From Thiomicrorhabdus sp. (GTDB lineage: Bacteria; Pseudomonadota; Gammaproteobacteria; Thiomicrospirales; Thiomicrospiraceae): DNA of 64,000 nucleotides. Below the pieces are notes generated by a model. That model worked only from the letters and a program-made list of their open reading frames with translations. It did not search any database and was not told where the DNA came from. The stretch covers positions 248,001 to 312,000 of the forward strand of contig NZ_OY782566.1 of NCBI RefSeq assembly GCF_963677875.1. Direction: 5' to 3'. Both the position numbers and the translations under genes were made by a program. Positions 1 through 8,730 of the stretch are shown here, piece after piece. Numbering within the stretch: the stretch's first letter is position 1; each line of letters opens with the position of its first letter.

Positions 1-417
1 TTTTTTATTTAGAATCTCTCCTGGTTCGAACCAGAATTCCGAAAAGCTGGGATGCAACGCCACCCCGTATGACTCGCATACCCTCTGCGCTTTTTGCTGC
101 ATTTCGTTAAACGGATGCCCGACTTGAAACGAGTAGTAGACGGTTTGCACATGGTACTCGGAAAACAACTTGAGAAGATTCGGTTCGAAACGCCCTTCCA
201 TCACCCACAGGCCTGCGCAACCGTTCCGCCGGTAAAATGTGTTTTGCAACGCTTCCAGAGCGTGCGCCAGCCAGACAGAACCTGCTTCGCCCTGCGTATA
301 ATCTTCATCGTGAAAATAAGCGACAATGACTTTTTCCGATTCATCCAAAGCGCGCTGCAAAGCCGGCAGATAATCGATGCGAAACTCTCTTTGAATCCAG
401 ACTAAAGCGGTTTTCAT
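1..417 (-). CDS. Photolyase/cryptochrome family protein, N-terminal part (runs off the window)
   Basis: Minus-strand reading frame open from an ATG at 417 to the window edge, giving the first 139 residues. It starts MKTALVWIQREFRID and continues with PALQRALDE and VIVAYFHD. This follows the Rossmann-like N-terminal domain of DNA photolyases (family pattern LVWFRRDLR...NPAL), which binds the antenna chromophore, and is followed by the usual alternation of strands and helices (GSVWLAHALEAL). The family uses FAD and blue light to split pyrimidine dimers, but the FAD-binding C-terminal half lies outside the window, so photolyase and cryptochrome cannot be separated. The consensus RRDLR is here QREFR, a divergent version. 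It is divergent from msrA with 55 bp between starts. Seen: frame and N-terminal motif. Inferred: repair function. Confidence 0.75.
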   Translation of the reverse strand, partial: MKTALVWIQREFRIDYLPALQRALDESEKVIVAYFHDEDYTQGEAGSVWLAHALEALQNTFYRRNGCAGLWVMEGRFEPNLLKLFSEYHVQTVYYSFQVGHPFNEMQQKAQRVCESYGVALHPSFSEFWFEPGEILNKK

Positions 418-472
418 CTCCGAATTCCTTTTTGTTATGATGATAGCCTTAAATTCCAATCAGGAGATGACC

Positions 473-1057
473 ATGAATTCACCGGCTTACGACTCAATCG
501 TTTTTGGAATGGGCTGCTTCTGGGGTGCCGAAAAGCGCATGGCCGCGCTTGAAGGCGTCATCGATACTGAAAGCGGTTACGCCGGAGGCGACGACCTGCT
601 TACAGATTACCATCAAGTACTTGATTTGGAAAAACACCTTCGAAGCGGTCTGGCCGAGAAGCGAAACCACGCCGAAGTCGTCAAAGTCGTTTACGACCCG
701 AAAAAGGTTTCTTTAATGGCCTTGCTGGCTCAATTCTGGGAAAACCACAATCCGACGCAGGGAGATCGTCAGGGCAACGATATCGGCTCCAACTATCGCA
801 GCGCCATCTATTATCAGACAGCGCAACAGCGCAATCTTGCCGAACACAGTCTGGACTGCTATCAGCAAGCATTGAGTGCCGCCGGATGGTCGAAAATCAC
901 CACCGAAATTCTACCGTTGCGAAACTACAATCGTGCTGAAGAATACCACCAGGATTACTTGCAAAAACATCCGGGCGGTTACTGCGGCCTCGGCGGCACG
1001 GGAATCGCTTTTCCGATCGAGACGTGTACGGTCGTCCAAGTGAACGAATCTCCATAA
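473..1057 (+). CDS. msrA: Peptide-methionine (S)-S-oxide reductase MsrA
   Basis: Repairs methionine-S-sulfoxide in proteins and free methionine, using thioredoxin-type reductants. The catalytic GCFWG motif lies at residues 14-18 (nucleophile Cys15), followed by GVIDTESGYAGG, the YDP strand and the EEYHQDYLQK segment, with a likely recycling Cys in GGYCG. At 194 residues it is a single-domain MsrA without a fused MsrB. In-frame ATGs also exist at 437 and 467. The ATG at 473 is preferred because AGGAG at 462-466 sits 6 bases upstream, whereas that Shine-Dalgarno would abut the 467 ATG. It is convergent with the GGDEF regulator, with 4 bp between the stops and no terminator. Family assignment is secure. 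Confidence 0.95.
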   Translation: MNSPAYDSIVFGMGCFWGAEKRMAALEGVIDTESGYAGGDDLLTDYHQVLDLEKHLRSGLAEKRNHAEVVKVVYDPKKVSLMALLAQFWENHNPTQGDRQGNDIGSNYRSAIYYQTAQQRNLAEHSLDCYQQALSAAGWSKITTEILPLRNYNRAEEYHQDYLQKHPGGYCGLGGTGIAFPIETCTVVQVNESP

Positions 1058-1061
1058 CCGC

Positions 1062-2318
1062 TCACGAAGCCTCTTCGGCATCGCAAACCCGGTTTCGGCC
1101 ATCCCCCTTAGCCAGATAGAGCGCCTGATCCACCCGGCGGAAAAAGGCGGTACGCTCTTCGGATTTACGATATTGAGCCACACCGAAACTCGCCGTCTGC
1201 CGCCCCGCTTCGACAAAATCGAATTCTTCGATCTTCCTGCGCAGGTTTTCCGCCAGGATGCTAGCCCCGGACTTATCGGTCTGAGGGCAAATAATCAAAA
1301 ATTCTTCACCACCCCATCGACCCACGACATCGACCTTGCGCACATTGCTGTGCAGGATACGGGCAACATTCTGTATTACCTGATCTCCGACCTCATGCCC
1401 GAAGTAATCGTTGACATTTTTAAAGTGATCCAGATCCAGCATGATAATCGACAACGGCAAATCGTAACGCTCCGCCCGATCCAACTCGCGGCCCAGCTCT
1501 TTATCCAATTTGGCCCGGTTGCTGATCCCGGTCAGTTTGTCAGTTTCCGAAAGCGCCTTCAATTTCACCTGATCGTCAATATTTTTGTAAAACGCAATAT
1601 AACCGACCCAGGTGTCATACTCATCATAGTTGGGGGTAATATTGACCGCATACCAATTTGTTCCTCCCTGAAAATTCCGGTCCTCGATCTCACAGTGGAA
1701 ATCTTTTTCCTGGGAAACGGTATTCCACAACTCTTGATACAGCCCCTGCGGCGTATTGTCTGATTTCAGTATTCTGATATTTTCGCCTACCACGTCCTTG
1801 CCCGAGCAGGCGAAGTTCTGGCAGAAATATGAACTGGCAAAGGTTATCGTTGCCGAAAAGTCGATAAAAATAAACGCAATATGCCGATCCATAATCTCAA
1901 AGTTCTGATGGCTGCGTTTCAATTCGATATTGAGATTTCTCTGCAAACGGTGCATACGCACCTGATTATCGACACGAACGTTCAATTCTTCCTGATAAAA
2001 AGGCTTGGTGATGTAATCCACCCCGCCGAGTCGAAAACTCTCGACGATGGCCGATTGATCGGTTTTCGACGTCAGAAAGATCACCGGAATTTCGCTTAGG
2101 AGCGGATTTTTATGTAAATGCCGAATGACTTCAAAACCGTCCATATCCGGCATGACAATGTCGAGCAAAATTAAATCCGGTTTCTGCCGCTGCACAACTT
2201 CCAGAGCGGCGTGGCCGTTTTTCGCGACCAGAATTTCATAACGGTCTTGCAGAATCGTACTGACCATTCTCAGGTTCAGCGGCTCATCGTCAACCACTAA
2301 AATCAAAGGCTTAAGCAT
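1062..2318 (-). CDS. Response regulator diguanylate cyclase (REC-PAS-GGDEF)
   Basis: Probably makes cyclic di-GMP in response to phosphorylation. Residues 1-125 form a receiver domain with the acidic pair D10/D11 and phosphoacceptor D53 (LLDIVMPDMDG). Residues 135-250 look like a PAS domain ending in a short helix (KLKALSETDKLTGISNRA) that leads into the GGDEF domain. The active-site loop reads GGEEF. An RKVD motif five residues before it matches the RxxD inhibitory I-site, so product inhibition is expected. There is no EAL or HD-GYP domain. Its ATG overlaps the last 8 bases of the upstream hybrid kinase gene, so the two are translationally coupled and very likely partners. Activity is inferred from the intact motifs. 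Confidence 0.9.
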   Translation of the reverse strand: MLKPLILVVDDEPLNLRMVSTILQDRYEILVAKNGHAALEVVQRQKPDLILLDIVMPDMDGFEVIRHLHKNPLLSEIPVIFLTSKTDQSAIVESFRLGGVDYITKPFYQEELNVRVDNQVRMHRLQRNLNIELKRSHQNFEIMDRHIAFIFIDFSATITFASSYFCQNFACSGKDVVGENIRILKSDNTPQGLYQELWNTVSQEKDFHCEIEDRNFQGGTNWYAVNITPNYDEYDTWVGYIAFYKNIDDQVKLKALSETDKLTGISNRAKLDKELGRELDRAERYDLPLSIIMLDLDHFKNVNDYFGHEVGDQVIQNVARILHSNVRKVDVVGRWGGEEFLIICPQTDKSGASILAENLRRKIEEFDFVEAGRQTASFGVAQYRKSEERTAFFRRVDQALYLAKGDGRNRVCDAEEAS

Positions 2319-5300
2319 CTAAGGCTTCCTCTACCTTCTGTAATACCTCCAAAGCGGTTTCGTATTCAAACTGCCGCACCGCATTTTCGAACGCTTTGGC
2401 CAGTGTCTCGTCAACAACACTTCGAACCAGATGACCAAACTCTTTAATGCGCTCGTCTTCGATAAAATGGCTCGATTGTAAATCTTCTTTAAAGGTATCC
2501 AGAAGCTGTTTTTTCTGTTCATCATTCCATTCCGCTCTCAGCTCTCCCGGCGGAATTTCGATGTGAACCGTTTCGTCTATCTCATCAATTGTATCGGCCA
2601 GAACCTGCAAAAATTGAGGCCAAAGTACTGCTTGTTCCGCCTGATCTTTGCTTTGATAAATGCGTGAGACCAGCTCAAACGATTTGCCCAGCGACAGATT
2701 GCCGCAAACACCTGTCAGAGTATGCAATTTATCCATCCATTCGGGACTCAGGCCATTTTCCATTTCAACTTTTTCCGCTTTTAACGGCCATCCGCGGTAT
2801 TTTTCGGCAAACTCGGCAAGAAGCTCATAAGCTTTGGTTCGACTGCCGATACGATCGGTCAGGGATTGCAGATCGAAAAGATTGTTTGCAGAATCGTCGT
2901 CGCTCAAAACCGGAAATTCGGTATCACCCGGTGATAATTCGATTGTTTTCAAATAGGTAGACAATACTTTTTGCAGAGCCAAAAGATCGATCGGTTTGGC
3001 AAGGTGATCGACCATCCCGCATTCCTGAGTACGCTTTTTATCTTCTTCCATTACCGCCGCACTCAAAGCGACGATCGGAATATTCTTATTCATGCGATGA
3101 ATTTTCAGCGCGGCTTCAAAGCCATCCATAACCGGCATCTGCAAATCCATCAGGATCAGATCAAACTCCTGATCCTGCACGGCTTTCACGGCTTCCAGAC
3201 CATTGGACACCACCTCGACTTCCAGCCCAAAACGTTTCAGGTTTTCCAAGGCAACCACCTGATTCAACTCATTGTCTTCCGCCAGAAGAACTCGTCCCAA
3301 TGCCATAAAGTCGCGTTCCTGCTCTTTCAAGAGACACGCCAGCAAACTGGACGAGGTGAAAGGTTTGGAAAGCACCCTCTCAACCGTCACCTGCCGTTTC
3401 CGCGACTCAAGAAGCAGTGCTTCCTTGCCGAACGCCGTGACCATCAACACATGCGGAATCGAAAGTTCCAACTCGTTCTGTAAGCGTTTCAATAATTCGA
3501 GACCGTCGATTTTCGGCATCTTCCAATCCAGAATCAAAAAGTCGAAATGCTCTGCATGCAGCATTTGCATCGCCGCTTCGGAATCGAAGCACTCTTTTAC
3601 TTGCAGTTTCCAGCCTTCCAGAATCTGCACCATCGCGCGACGTTCGATTTCATTATCATCAAGCACCAGAAAACGCTTGCCCCTCAGCGGTTCCAGTTCC
3701 GGGTGATTGTCGCGTACGGCATCCGGATCAAAATCCAGAGTTATCGTAAAGCGGAATTCGCTTCCCTCGCCAAAACGACTGTCGACAGAAATATGCCCAC
3801 CCATCGTTTCGACCAGCTGTCGGCTGATTACCAGACCGAGGCCGGTTCCACCGAATTTACGGGTATTGGAGTTATCCGCCTGAACAAACGGCTGGAACAG
3901 ACTGCGCATCTGCGATTCGGTTATCCCGATCCCGCTGTCTTTGATCACAAATTCCAACGTCACATTCTCAGCACGCTTCTCGGTGAGATTCACCTGAACT
4001 TCCACGCTGCCGCTCTCGGTAAATTTGATCGCATTACCGACCAGATTGTTGACGATCTGTGAAATTCGCAAAGGGTCCCCAATCAGAAATGCCGGGATAT
4101 CGGGATCGACATGGAAAAACAGATGGAGGTTTTTCTCCTGAGCCCGGTAAGAGAACAGATCGGAGGCATTGGAAAGAATTTCATTCACTTCGAATTCGAC
4201 GTTTTCCAACTCAAGCTTGCCGGACTCTGCCTTGGAATAATCCAGAATATCGTTAATAATCGACAGCAGAGCCTTGGAAGCCTTTTGCGATTTCAACAGA
4301 TAATCTTTCTGCACCGGCGATAAAGGCGTACCCAGCGCCAGCTGTGTCAGCCCGATCACACCGTTCAAGGGCGTCCGAATCTCGTGCGACATATTCGCCA
4401 GAAACATGCCTTTGGCTTTATTCGCTTCCTCTGCCTTCTCTTTCGCTTCGATCAGGCTGCGCTCCATATGTTTGGTTTCGGTTATGTCCTGAACGGTTCC
4501 CTGCGAAGCGATCGGCTCACCATTTTCGTCGAATAGGTTATTACCGCGTTCAAGCACATATTTAATCCCTCCGTCCTTCATCAGCAAACGGTGTTCAACT
4601 TGATAAAACGTCTTGTTTTCCAACGACTTTTTGAACGTTTTATTGACCAAATCCCGATCATCAGGATGAATTTTCTGTAAAAACGCTTCATAAGAAGGTG
4701 AAAAGCCATCCGGGTCCAGTTCAAAAATTCGATAAATTTCATCCGACCACTGCAATTCGCCCGACTCCAGATCCAGATACCAACTTCCCAGCTTGGCGAT
4801 TTTCTGTGCATCGCTTAACTGACGTCGACTGGCCAGCACCTCTTCTTCTGCACGCTTTCGAATGGTAATGTCCTGCATCACACCCAGTCCTTCGACCGGT
4901 AATCCCTGATCGTTATAACGCACCAGATAGAAGTTATAGAAATACCGTACCGAACCATCGCTATCCACCATCTGATGTTCAAAACCATCCTGATAACGAT
5001 GATGGTACAAGAAGGCTTCCGACAACTTGGTTTCCAGCTGTTTATGTTCCGCCTTCGGGATAAAGCGCTCCAGAAAACGATCCCAACTGTAGACACCGCC
5101 ATTTTCTTCCGTCTCGACCTTCATCATCTTCAACCACGATCGGTCGACCGTAAAAGTCAATTTTTCGATATCGAATCGCCAGAAGCCGAGCGAAGCCGCT
5201 TCGGCAGCGGTTTGCATCTGACGGTTGTAATTGAGAATCTCCCGGTCTTTCTTTTTCACCTCGGTAATATCATGGTTGACGCCGTAGCAACGGATCGGCA

Positions 5301-5424
5301 CACCTTTTTCATACAACACGGTATAACTGGCCAACATCGTCGTCAAGCGGCCATCCGGAAGAATTACTTCGTTTTCAACCTGACGGGAAAAGTCCGAATG
5401 ATGATGATCAATCTCACGCCGCAA
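2311..5424 (-). CDS. Hybrid sensor histidine kinase, cytoplasmic portion (3' part of a frameshifted gene)
   Basis: This 1037-residue frame holds the signalling half of a large hybrid kinase: the end of one PAS domain (1-60), two more PAS/PAC domains (about 70-195 and 205-325), a HisKA dimerisation helix with NMSHEIRTPLNG (His348), and a HATPase with N box (NNLVGNAIKF), DSGIGI and GTGLGL. Two receiver domains follow (LILDWKMPKIDG, then LILMDLQMPVMDG with AEDNELN), then an HPt-like segment LHTLTGVCGN. The first Met (MRREID at 5424) falls inside a PAS domain, so it is not a natural protein start. The missing N-terminus lies in the frame at 5463-6629, and one extra G in the G6 tract at 5512-5517 would join them. 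The stop overlaps the GGDEF regulator gene by 8 bp, suggesting a phosphorelay to it. Confidence 0.85.
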   Translation of the reverse strand: MRREIDHHHSDFSRQVENEVILPDGRLTTMLASYTVLYEKGVPIRCYGVNHDITEVKKKDREILNYNRQMQTAAEAASLGFWRFDIEKLTFTVDRSWLKMMKVETEENGGVYSWDRFLERFIPKAEHKQLETKLSEAFLYHHRYQDGFEHQMVDSDGSVRYFYNFYLVRYNDQGLPVEGLGVMQDITIRKRAEEEVLASRRQLSDAQKIAKLGSWYLDLESGELQWSDEIYRIFELDPDGFSPSYEAFLQKIHPDDRDLVNKTFKKSLENKTFYQVEHRLLMKDGGIKYVLERGNNLFDENGEPIASQGTVQDITETKHMERSLIEAKEKAEEANKAKGMFLANMSHEIRTPLNGVIGLTQLALGTPLSPVQKDYLLKSQKASKALLSIINDILDYSKAESGKLELENVEFEVNEILSNASDLFSYRAQEKNLHLFFHVDPDIPAFLIGDPLRISQIVNNLVGNAIKFTESGSVEVQVNLTEKRAENVTLEFVIKDSGIGITESQMRSLFQPFVQADNSNTRKFGGTGLGLVISRQLVETMGGHISVDSRFGEGSEFRFTITLDFDPDAVRDNHPELEPLRGKRFLVLDDNEIERRAMVQILEGWKLQVKECFDSEAAMQMLHAEHFDFLILDWKMPKIDGLELLKRLQNELELSIPHVLMVTAFGKEALLLESRKRQVTVERVLSKPFTSSSLLACLLKEQERDFMALGRVLLAEDNELNQVVALENLKRFGLEVEVVSNGLEAVKAVQDQEFDLILMDLQMPVMDGFEAALKIHRMNKNIPIVALSAAVMEEDKKRTQECGMVDHLAKPIDLLALQKVLSTYLKTIELSPGDTEFPVLSDDDSANNLFDLQSLTDRIGSRTKAYELLAEFAEKYRGWPLKAEKVEMENGLSPEWMDKLHTLTGVCGNLSLGKSFELVSRIYQSKDQAEQAVLWPQFLQVLADTIDEIDETVHIEIPPGELRAEWNDEQKKQLLDTFKEDLQSSHFIEDERIKEFGHLVRSVVDETLAKAFENAVRQFEYETALEVLQKVEEALDA

Positions 5425-5462
5425 ATCGATAATGAAACGCTGTTGATCTTCGGGAACGGTAT

Positions 5463-6629
5463 TTAAAAACTGTTCAAACGTCTGCTGGTGGCCTCCGGCC
5501 TCTTCGGCCGTCCCCCCAGCAGAGCAAAGTAGGTGTCGTCAAAGGTGTAAAGGTTATTTTGAAGGTCTAATTCCCAGAATCCCAGATGTGCTGCCTTAGA
5601 TGCCAGCCGAATCTGGCGATCAAAACCGAAAACCTTGCTTTGCAACCGTTTGAGAATCCGACCGATAAACAGCGACGCGACCAGGGCGAGCAGAAAAACG
5701 ATCAGCGAATCCAGTAAGAACTCCCTCTCACGGCTGCTCTGAACCTCTTGCAGATAACTGGGCTTAATCTTCAGAATCAAGGTCAAGGAATTAACAATCG
5801 GAAGATCAAAACGTTTGGCAATAAAACTGTCTCCCCGGTAGAACTCGCTCTCTAAAATCGCTTTCCAGCGTTCGGGAAAAATCGTTCGGAGATGAAATTG
5901 CGGACTCAGATAACGCCCCCAGTTTTTGTTCACATCTTTATCGTAGATCAGAGGAAAACCTTGCGAATCCACCAGTGTATGCTCAAAAACCCAGGCGTCC
6001 TGCAAAGAATCCAGCAGAAACTGCGCAAAGTAATTGATGATCAGGATGCCATCGAAGTGACCGTCTTTTTCCAGCGGCAACATGGCACGAACGGTCGGAC
6101 GATACGGCACTTCGACCTTGCCGTGTTCAATATTCAAATCCAGATCGGAAAACCAGACCTGATTCAGCGGCTTATTGACTGAATCGGCAAAATAATACCG
6201 ATCCGCTTTATTTTGCAAATCCTGTCTTTCGATCCATACCGGCGCTTCGCCGGGATTTTTTATACGCTCGGTACGCAAACGTTCCATGCCGTTTTTATCG
6301 ATATAACGCAACTGCATGATCTGCGAATTACTGTTAATCAGCGCTAAAAAAACGCTCTTAACATGCGTATCCGAGCGGACTCCCTGGCGGTACTCAAGAA
6401 AACTCTCCGAATCCTGCAAAGCATGCAGAGTATTGCTGCTTTCGGTAAAGAACTGCCGGAAAACGCTTTCATGCAGTTGTAACTCGTGCTTTCCTTCGTC
6501 CAGAGCCGCACTTTTGGAACGATCGGCAAACAGAACCGTATCGACAATAAACACCGACACAATAATACTGAAACTGAAAATGATAAAAACCAGCGAAACA
6601 ATCGATAATTTTGGCAGGAATCGGCGCAT
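5463..6629 (-). CDS. Membrane sensor N-terminal half of the frameshifted hybrid kinase
   Basis: This 388-residue frame begins with a transmembrane helix (about 8-32). A periplasmic sensor region (33-300) follows, with Cache-like features (RYIDKNGMERLR, WFSDLDLN, GILIINYF). A second helix comes next (about 308-328) and then the first third of a PAS domain (AAHLGFWELDL). The frame then leaves homology after FALLGG and stops 19 codons later. Adding one G to the six-G run at 5512-5517 continues the PAS domain as GGTAEEAGGHQQ... into the downstream frame without a stop. Joined, the protein would be about 1440 residues: TM, periplasmic sensor, TM, PAS x3, HisKA, HATPase, REC x2, HPt. As written, this half would be a membrane sensor with no kinase output. 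Ligand unknown. Confidence 0.8.
   Translation of the reverse strand: MRRFLPKLSIVSLVFIIFSFSIIVSVFIVDTVLFADRSKSAALDEGKHELQLHESVFRQFFTESSNTLHALQDSESFLEYRQGVRSDTHVKSVFLALINSNSQIMQLRYIDKNGMERLRTERIKNPGEAPVWIERQDLQNKADRYYFADSVNKPLNQVWFSDLDLNIEHGKVEVPYRPTVRAMLPLEKDGHFDGILIINYFAQFLLDSLQDAWVFEHTLVDSQGFPLIYDKDVNKNWGRYLSPQFHLRTIFPERWKAILESEFYRGDSFIAKRFDLPIVNSLTLILKIKPSYLQEVQSSREREFLLDSLIVFLLALVASLFIGRILKRLQSKVFGFDRQIRLASKAAHLGFWELDLQNNLYTFDDTYFALLGGRPKRPEATSRRLNSF
5512..5517 (-). other. G6 homopolymer at the frameshift point of the hybrid kinase
   Basis: Six C on the plus strand (six G in the coding sense) sit exactly where the PAS domain breaks. Seven G restore an uninterrupted coding frame across the whole gene. 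Causes compatible with the sequence are an indel sequencing error in a homopolymer, a real inactivating mutation, or slipped-strand switching. The sequence alone does not distinguish them. Confidence 0.7.
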
Positions 6630-6898
6630 AAAATCACGGCATGCAAATGAATAAGAATAGTCCCCAGCTTACCCTAGATTGCCGACCTCATCCATACAAA
6701 TTACTGATACCAGCCTTCTCAAAAAGCGAAATCTTATTTGAAAACAAGCAGTGTGATTTCAAACGGTTATATCGAAATCAAAGAACAGACACATAAACGA
6801 ATATTGTCTCCGGCTCATCGGGCGGAATCCGCACGGATCGGTCAAGCAATTGAAAACCAAAAACAAAGAATAAAACAAAAAGCATTAAGAGAAAGAAA

Positions 6899-6975
6899 TG
6901 GCGCGCCCGAAGGGATTCGAACCCCAGACCTTTGCCTCCGGAGGGCAACGCTCTATCCAGCTGAGCTACGGGCGC
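6899..6975 (-). tRNA. tRNA-Arg (anticodon CCG)
   Basis: A cloverleaf is readable on the minus strand from 6975 to 6899. It has acceptor stem GCGCCCG/CGGGCGC, D-arm with AGCTCAGCTGGATAGAGC, anticodon stem TTGCC/GGCAA around loop CTCCGGA (anticodon CCG), T-arm GGTTCGAATCC, discriminator G and an encoded CCA at 6899-6901. It closely follows the proteobacterial tRNA-Arg(CCG) pattern. The total is 77 nt including CCA. It stands alone between the hybrid kinase and eutB. Confidence 0.96.
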
Positions 6976-7335
6976 GTTTTGAGGGCTTTGTATTATAAGG
7001 GTTTCGCGAGATCATTTACAGTCAAAAAACCGTAAAAAAGATTTAGCCGCATATTTGCCCCGCAATTCCCCCGTCTTTCTGTTGTCTGATTATGGGTTCA
7101 TACGGAACAACCGAGTGTCGAACTCAGACAAAGGCAAATCGTTAGCCTGGTGCAAGCGATGTCCCAGATTGGGGATTAACCCGGTTCCACTTGCGCCAAG
7201 AACAAACATAATCAATTGATATTAAACAAAAAGTAATGAAAGGGTTGTCTGTTGCTAAGATTTGCCGATGACTTTTTTCGATCCTGAACAGTCGGTTTCT
7301 CAGCCGTACCTTTTCCTTTTTCGGATACTTCACAT
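6976..7335. other. Intergenic region upstream of eutB with no clear gene
   Basis: About 360 bp between the tRNA and eutB. I see no convincing gene. A 39-codon minus-strand frame at 7090-7209 lacks a ribosome-binding site. It was searched by eye for cobalamin-riboswitch hallmarks, because the downstream enzyme needs adenosylcobalamin, and none was recognised. It presumably carries the eutBC promoter, which I could not place with confidence. Confidence 0.4.
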
Positions 7336-8718
7336 ATGGCGCACTATCAATATACTTTAGGACAAGCGGTTTATCGTTTTAACGATTTAAAGGATTTGAT
7401 GGCCAAAGCCACTCCCTTGCGATCCGGCGACATTCTCGCGCAGGTAGCGGCCAAAACCGAAGAGGAACGTATGGCGGCACGCTTCGCTCTCGCCGAACTG
7501 CCGCTGAAGACTTTCTTAAACGAAACCGTTGTTCCATACGAATCGGACGCAGTGACGCGACTGATTTTCGATGATTGGGACGAAGTCGCTTTTCAACCGA
7601 TCTCCCATCTGACCGTCGGCGAATTCCGCGACTGGCTGCTCGATTACCGAACCGATTCGGCAATGCTGGATCGCATAGAATCAGGCTTAACGCCGGAAAT
7701 GGTCGCGGCCGTTTCCAAACTGATGCGCAATCAGGATTTAATTCTCGCTGCGAGCAAAAAAGAAGTCGTCACCCGCTTTCGCAACACCATCGGATTGAAG
7801 GGTGGTTTATCGACCCGCTTGCAGCCGAATCATCCGACCGATAACACCCAGGGCATTATCGCTTCGACGCTGGACGGGCTGCTCAACGGTTCCGGCGATG
7901 CCGTGATCGGCATTAATCCGGCAACCGACAATGTCCAGGCGGCAACCGCCTTGATCCGTTTACTGGACGATATCCGCCTCAAGTACGATATCCCCATGCA
8001 ATCCTGCGTGCTGACGCATATCACCAACAGCATGCTGCTGATGGAACGCGGCGAACCGGTCGATCTGGTCTTCCAGTCGATCGCCGGTACCGAAGGCGCC
8101 AACAAATCCTTCGGTGTCGATCTCAATATCTTGGCCGAAGCGCACGAAGCAGCACGTTCATTGCAACGCGGCACAGTGGGCGATAATGTGATGTATTTTG
8201 AAACCGGACAAGGCAGCGCCTTATCATCCGGTTATTTCCATAATGTCGACCAGCAAACACTGGAAACGCGTGCCTACGCGGTTGCCAAAAAATTTCGCCC
8301 GCTGCTGGTCAATACCGTGGTCGGCTTTATCGGCCCGGAATACCTGTTTGATGGTAAACAGATTATGCGTGCCGGACTGGAAGACCACTTCTGCGGCAAA
8401 CTGCTTGGCGTGCCGATGGGCTGCGACATCTGTTACACCAACCACGCCGAAGCCGATCAGAACGATATGGACAACCTCCTGACGCTGCTCGGAGTCGCCG
8501 GCGTTAATTTCATTATGGGCATTCCCGGTGCCGACGACATTATGCTGAACTATCAGACTACCTCTTTTCACGATGCCAACTATCTGCGTCAGGTACTCGG
8601 CAAAAAACCGGCCCCTGAATTCGCCGCCTGGCTGCAGAAAATCGGCATTCAAGACAGTCAGGGACATTTACTGGACGCAAACCAGCCGGCACCCTTATTG
8701 GCCGACATGCGTTTTTAA
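7336..8718 (+). CDS. eutB: Ethanolamine ammonia-lyase large subunit EutB
   Basis: Large (alpha) subunit of the adenosylcobalamin-dependent lyase that converts ethanolamine to acetaldehyde and ammonia. At 460 residues it is full length for the family. Characteristic blocks include DILAQVAAKTEEERMAAR, FRNTIGLKGGLSTRLQPNHP, the FETGQGSALSSG segment and GVPMGCDICYTNHAEADQND near the C-terminus, which match EutB signatures. EutC follows after 12 bp, so the two form an operon. No shell proteins, eutA reactivase, alcohol or aldehyde dehydrogenase lies beside it, so a microcompartment-free use of ethanolamine, for example as a nitrogen source, is likely (inference). The ATG at 7336 lacks a strong Shine-Dalgarno. 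Confidence 0.96.
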   Translation: MAHYQYTLGQAVYRFNDLKDLMAKATPLRSGDILAQVAAKTEEERMAARFALAELPLKTFLNETVVPYESDAVTRLIFDDWDEVAFQPISHLTVGEFRDWLLDYRTDSAMLDRIESGLTPEMVAAVSKLMRNQDLILAASKKEVVTRFRNTIGLKGGLSTRLQPNHPTDNTQGIIASTLDGLLNGSGDAVIGINPATDNVQAATALIRLLDDIRLKYDIPMQSCVLTHITNSMLLMERGEPVDLVFQSIAGTEGANKSFGVDLNILAEAHEAARSLQRGTVGDNVMYFETGQGSALSSGYFHNVDQQTLETRAYAVAKKFRPLLVNTVVGFIGPEYLFDGKQIMRAGLEDHFCGKLLGVPMGCDICYTNHAEADQNDMDNLLTLLGVAGVNFIMGIPGADDIMLNYQTTSFHDANYLRQVLGKKPAPEFAAWLQKIGIQDSQGHLLDANQPAPLLADMRF

Positions 8719-8730
8719 ACGGAGAACGAT

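Noticed and set aside
6738..6998. An 86-codon plus-strand frame overlapping the tRNA
   Set aside because: It runs antisense through tRNA-Arg and its end ([20 protein letters not shown]) is the well-known spurious translation of the antisense tRNA.
7090..7209. A 39-codon minus-strand frame upstream of eutB
   Set aside because: No ribosome-binding site, no family resemblance, and too short to stand without further support.
6976..7335. Possible cobalamin riboswitch before eutB
   Set aside because: The B12-box and conserved stem sequences expected of such an RNA could not be identified.
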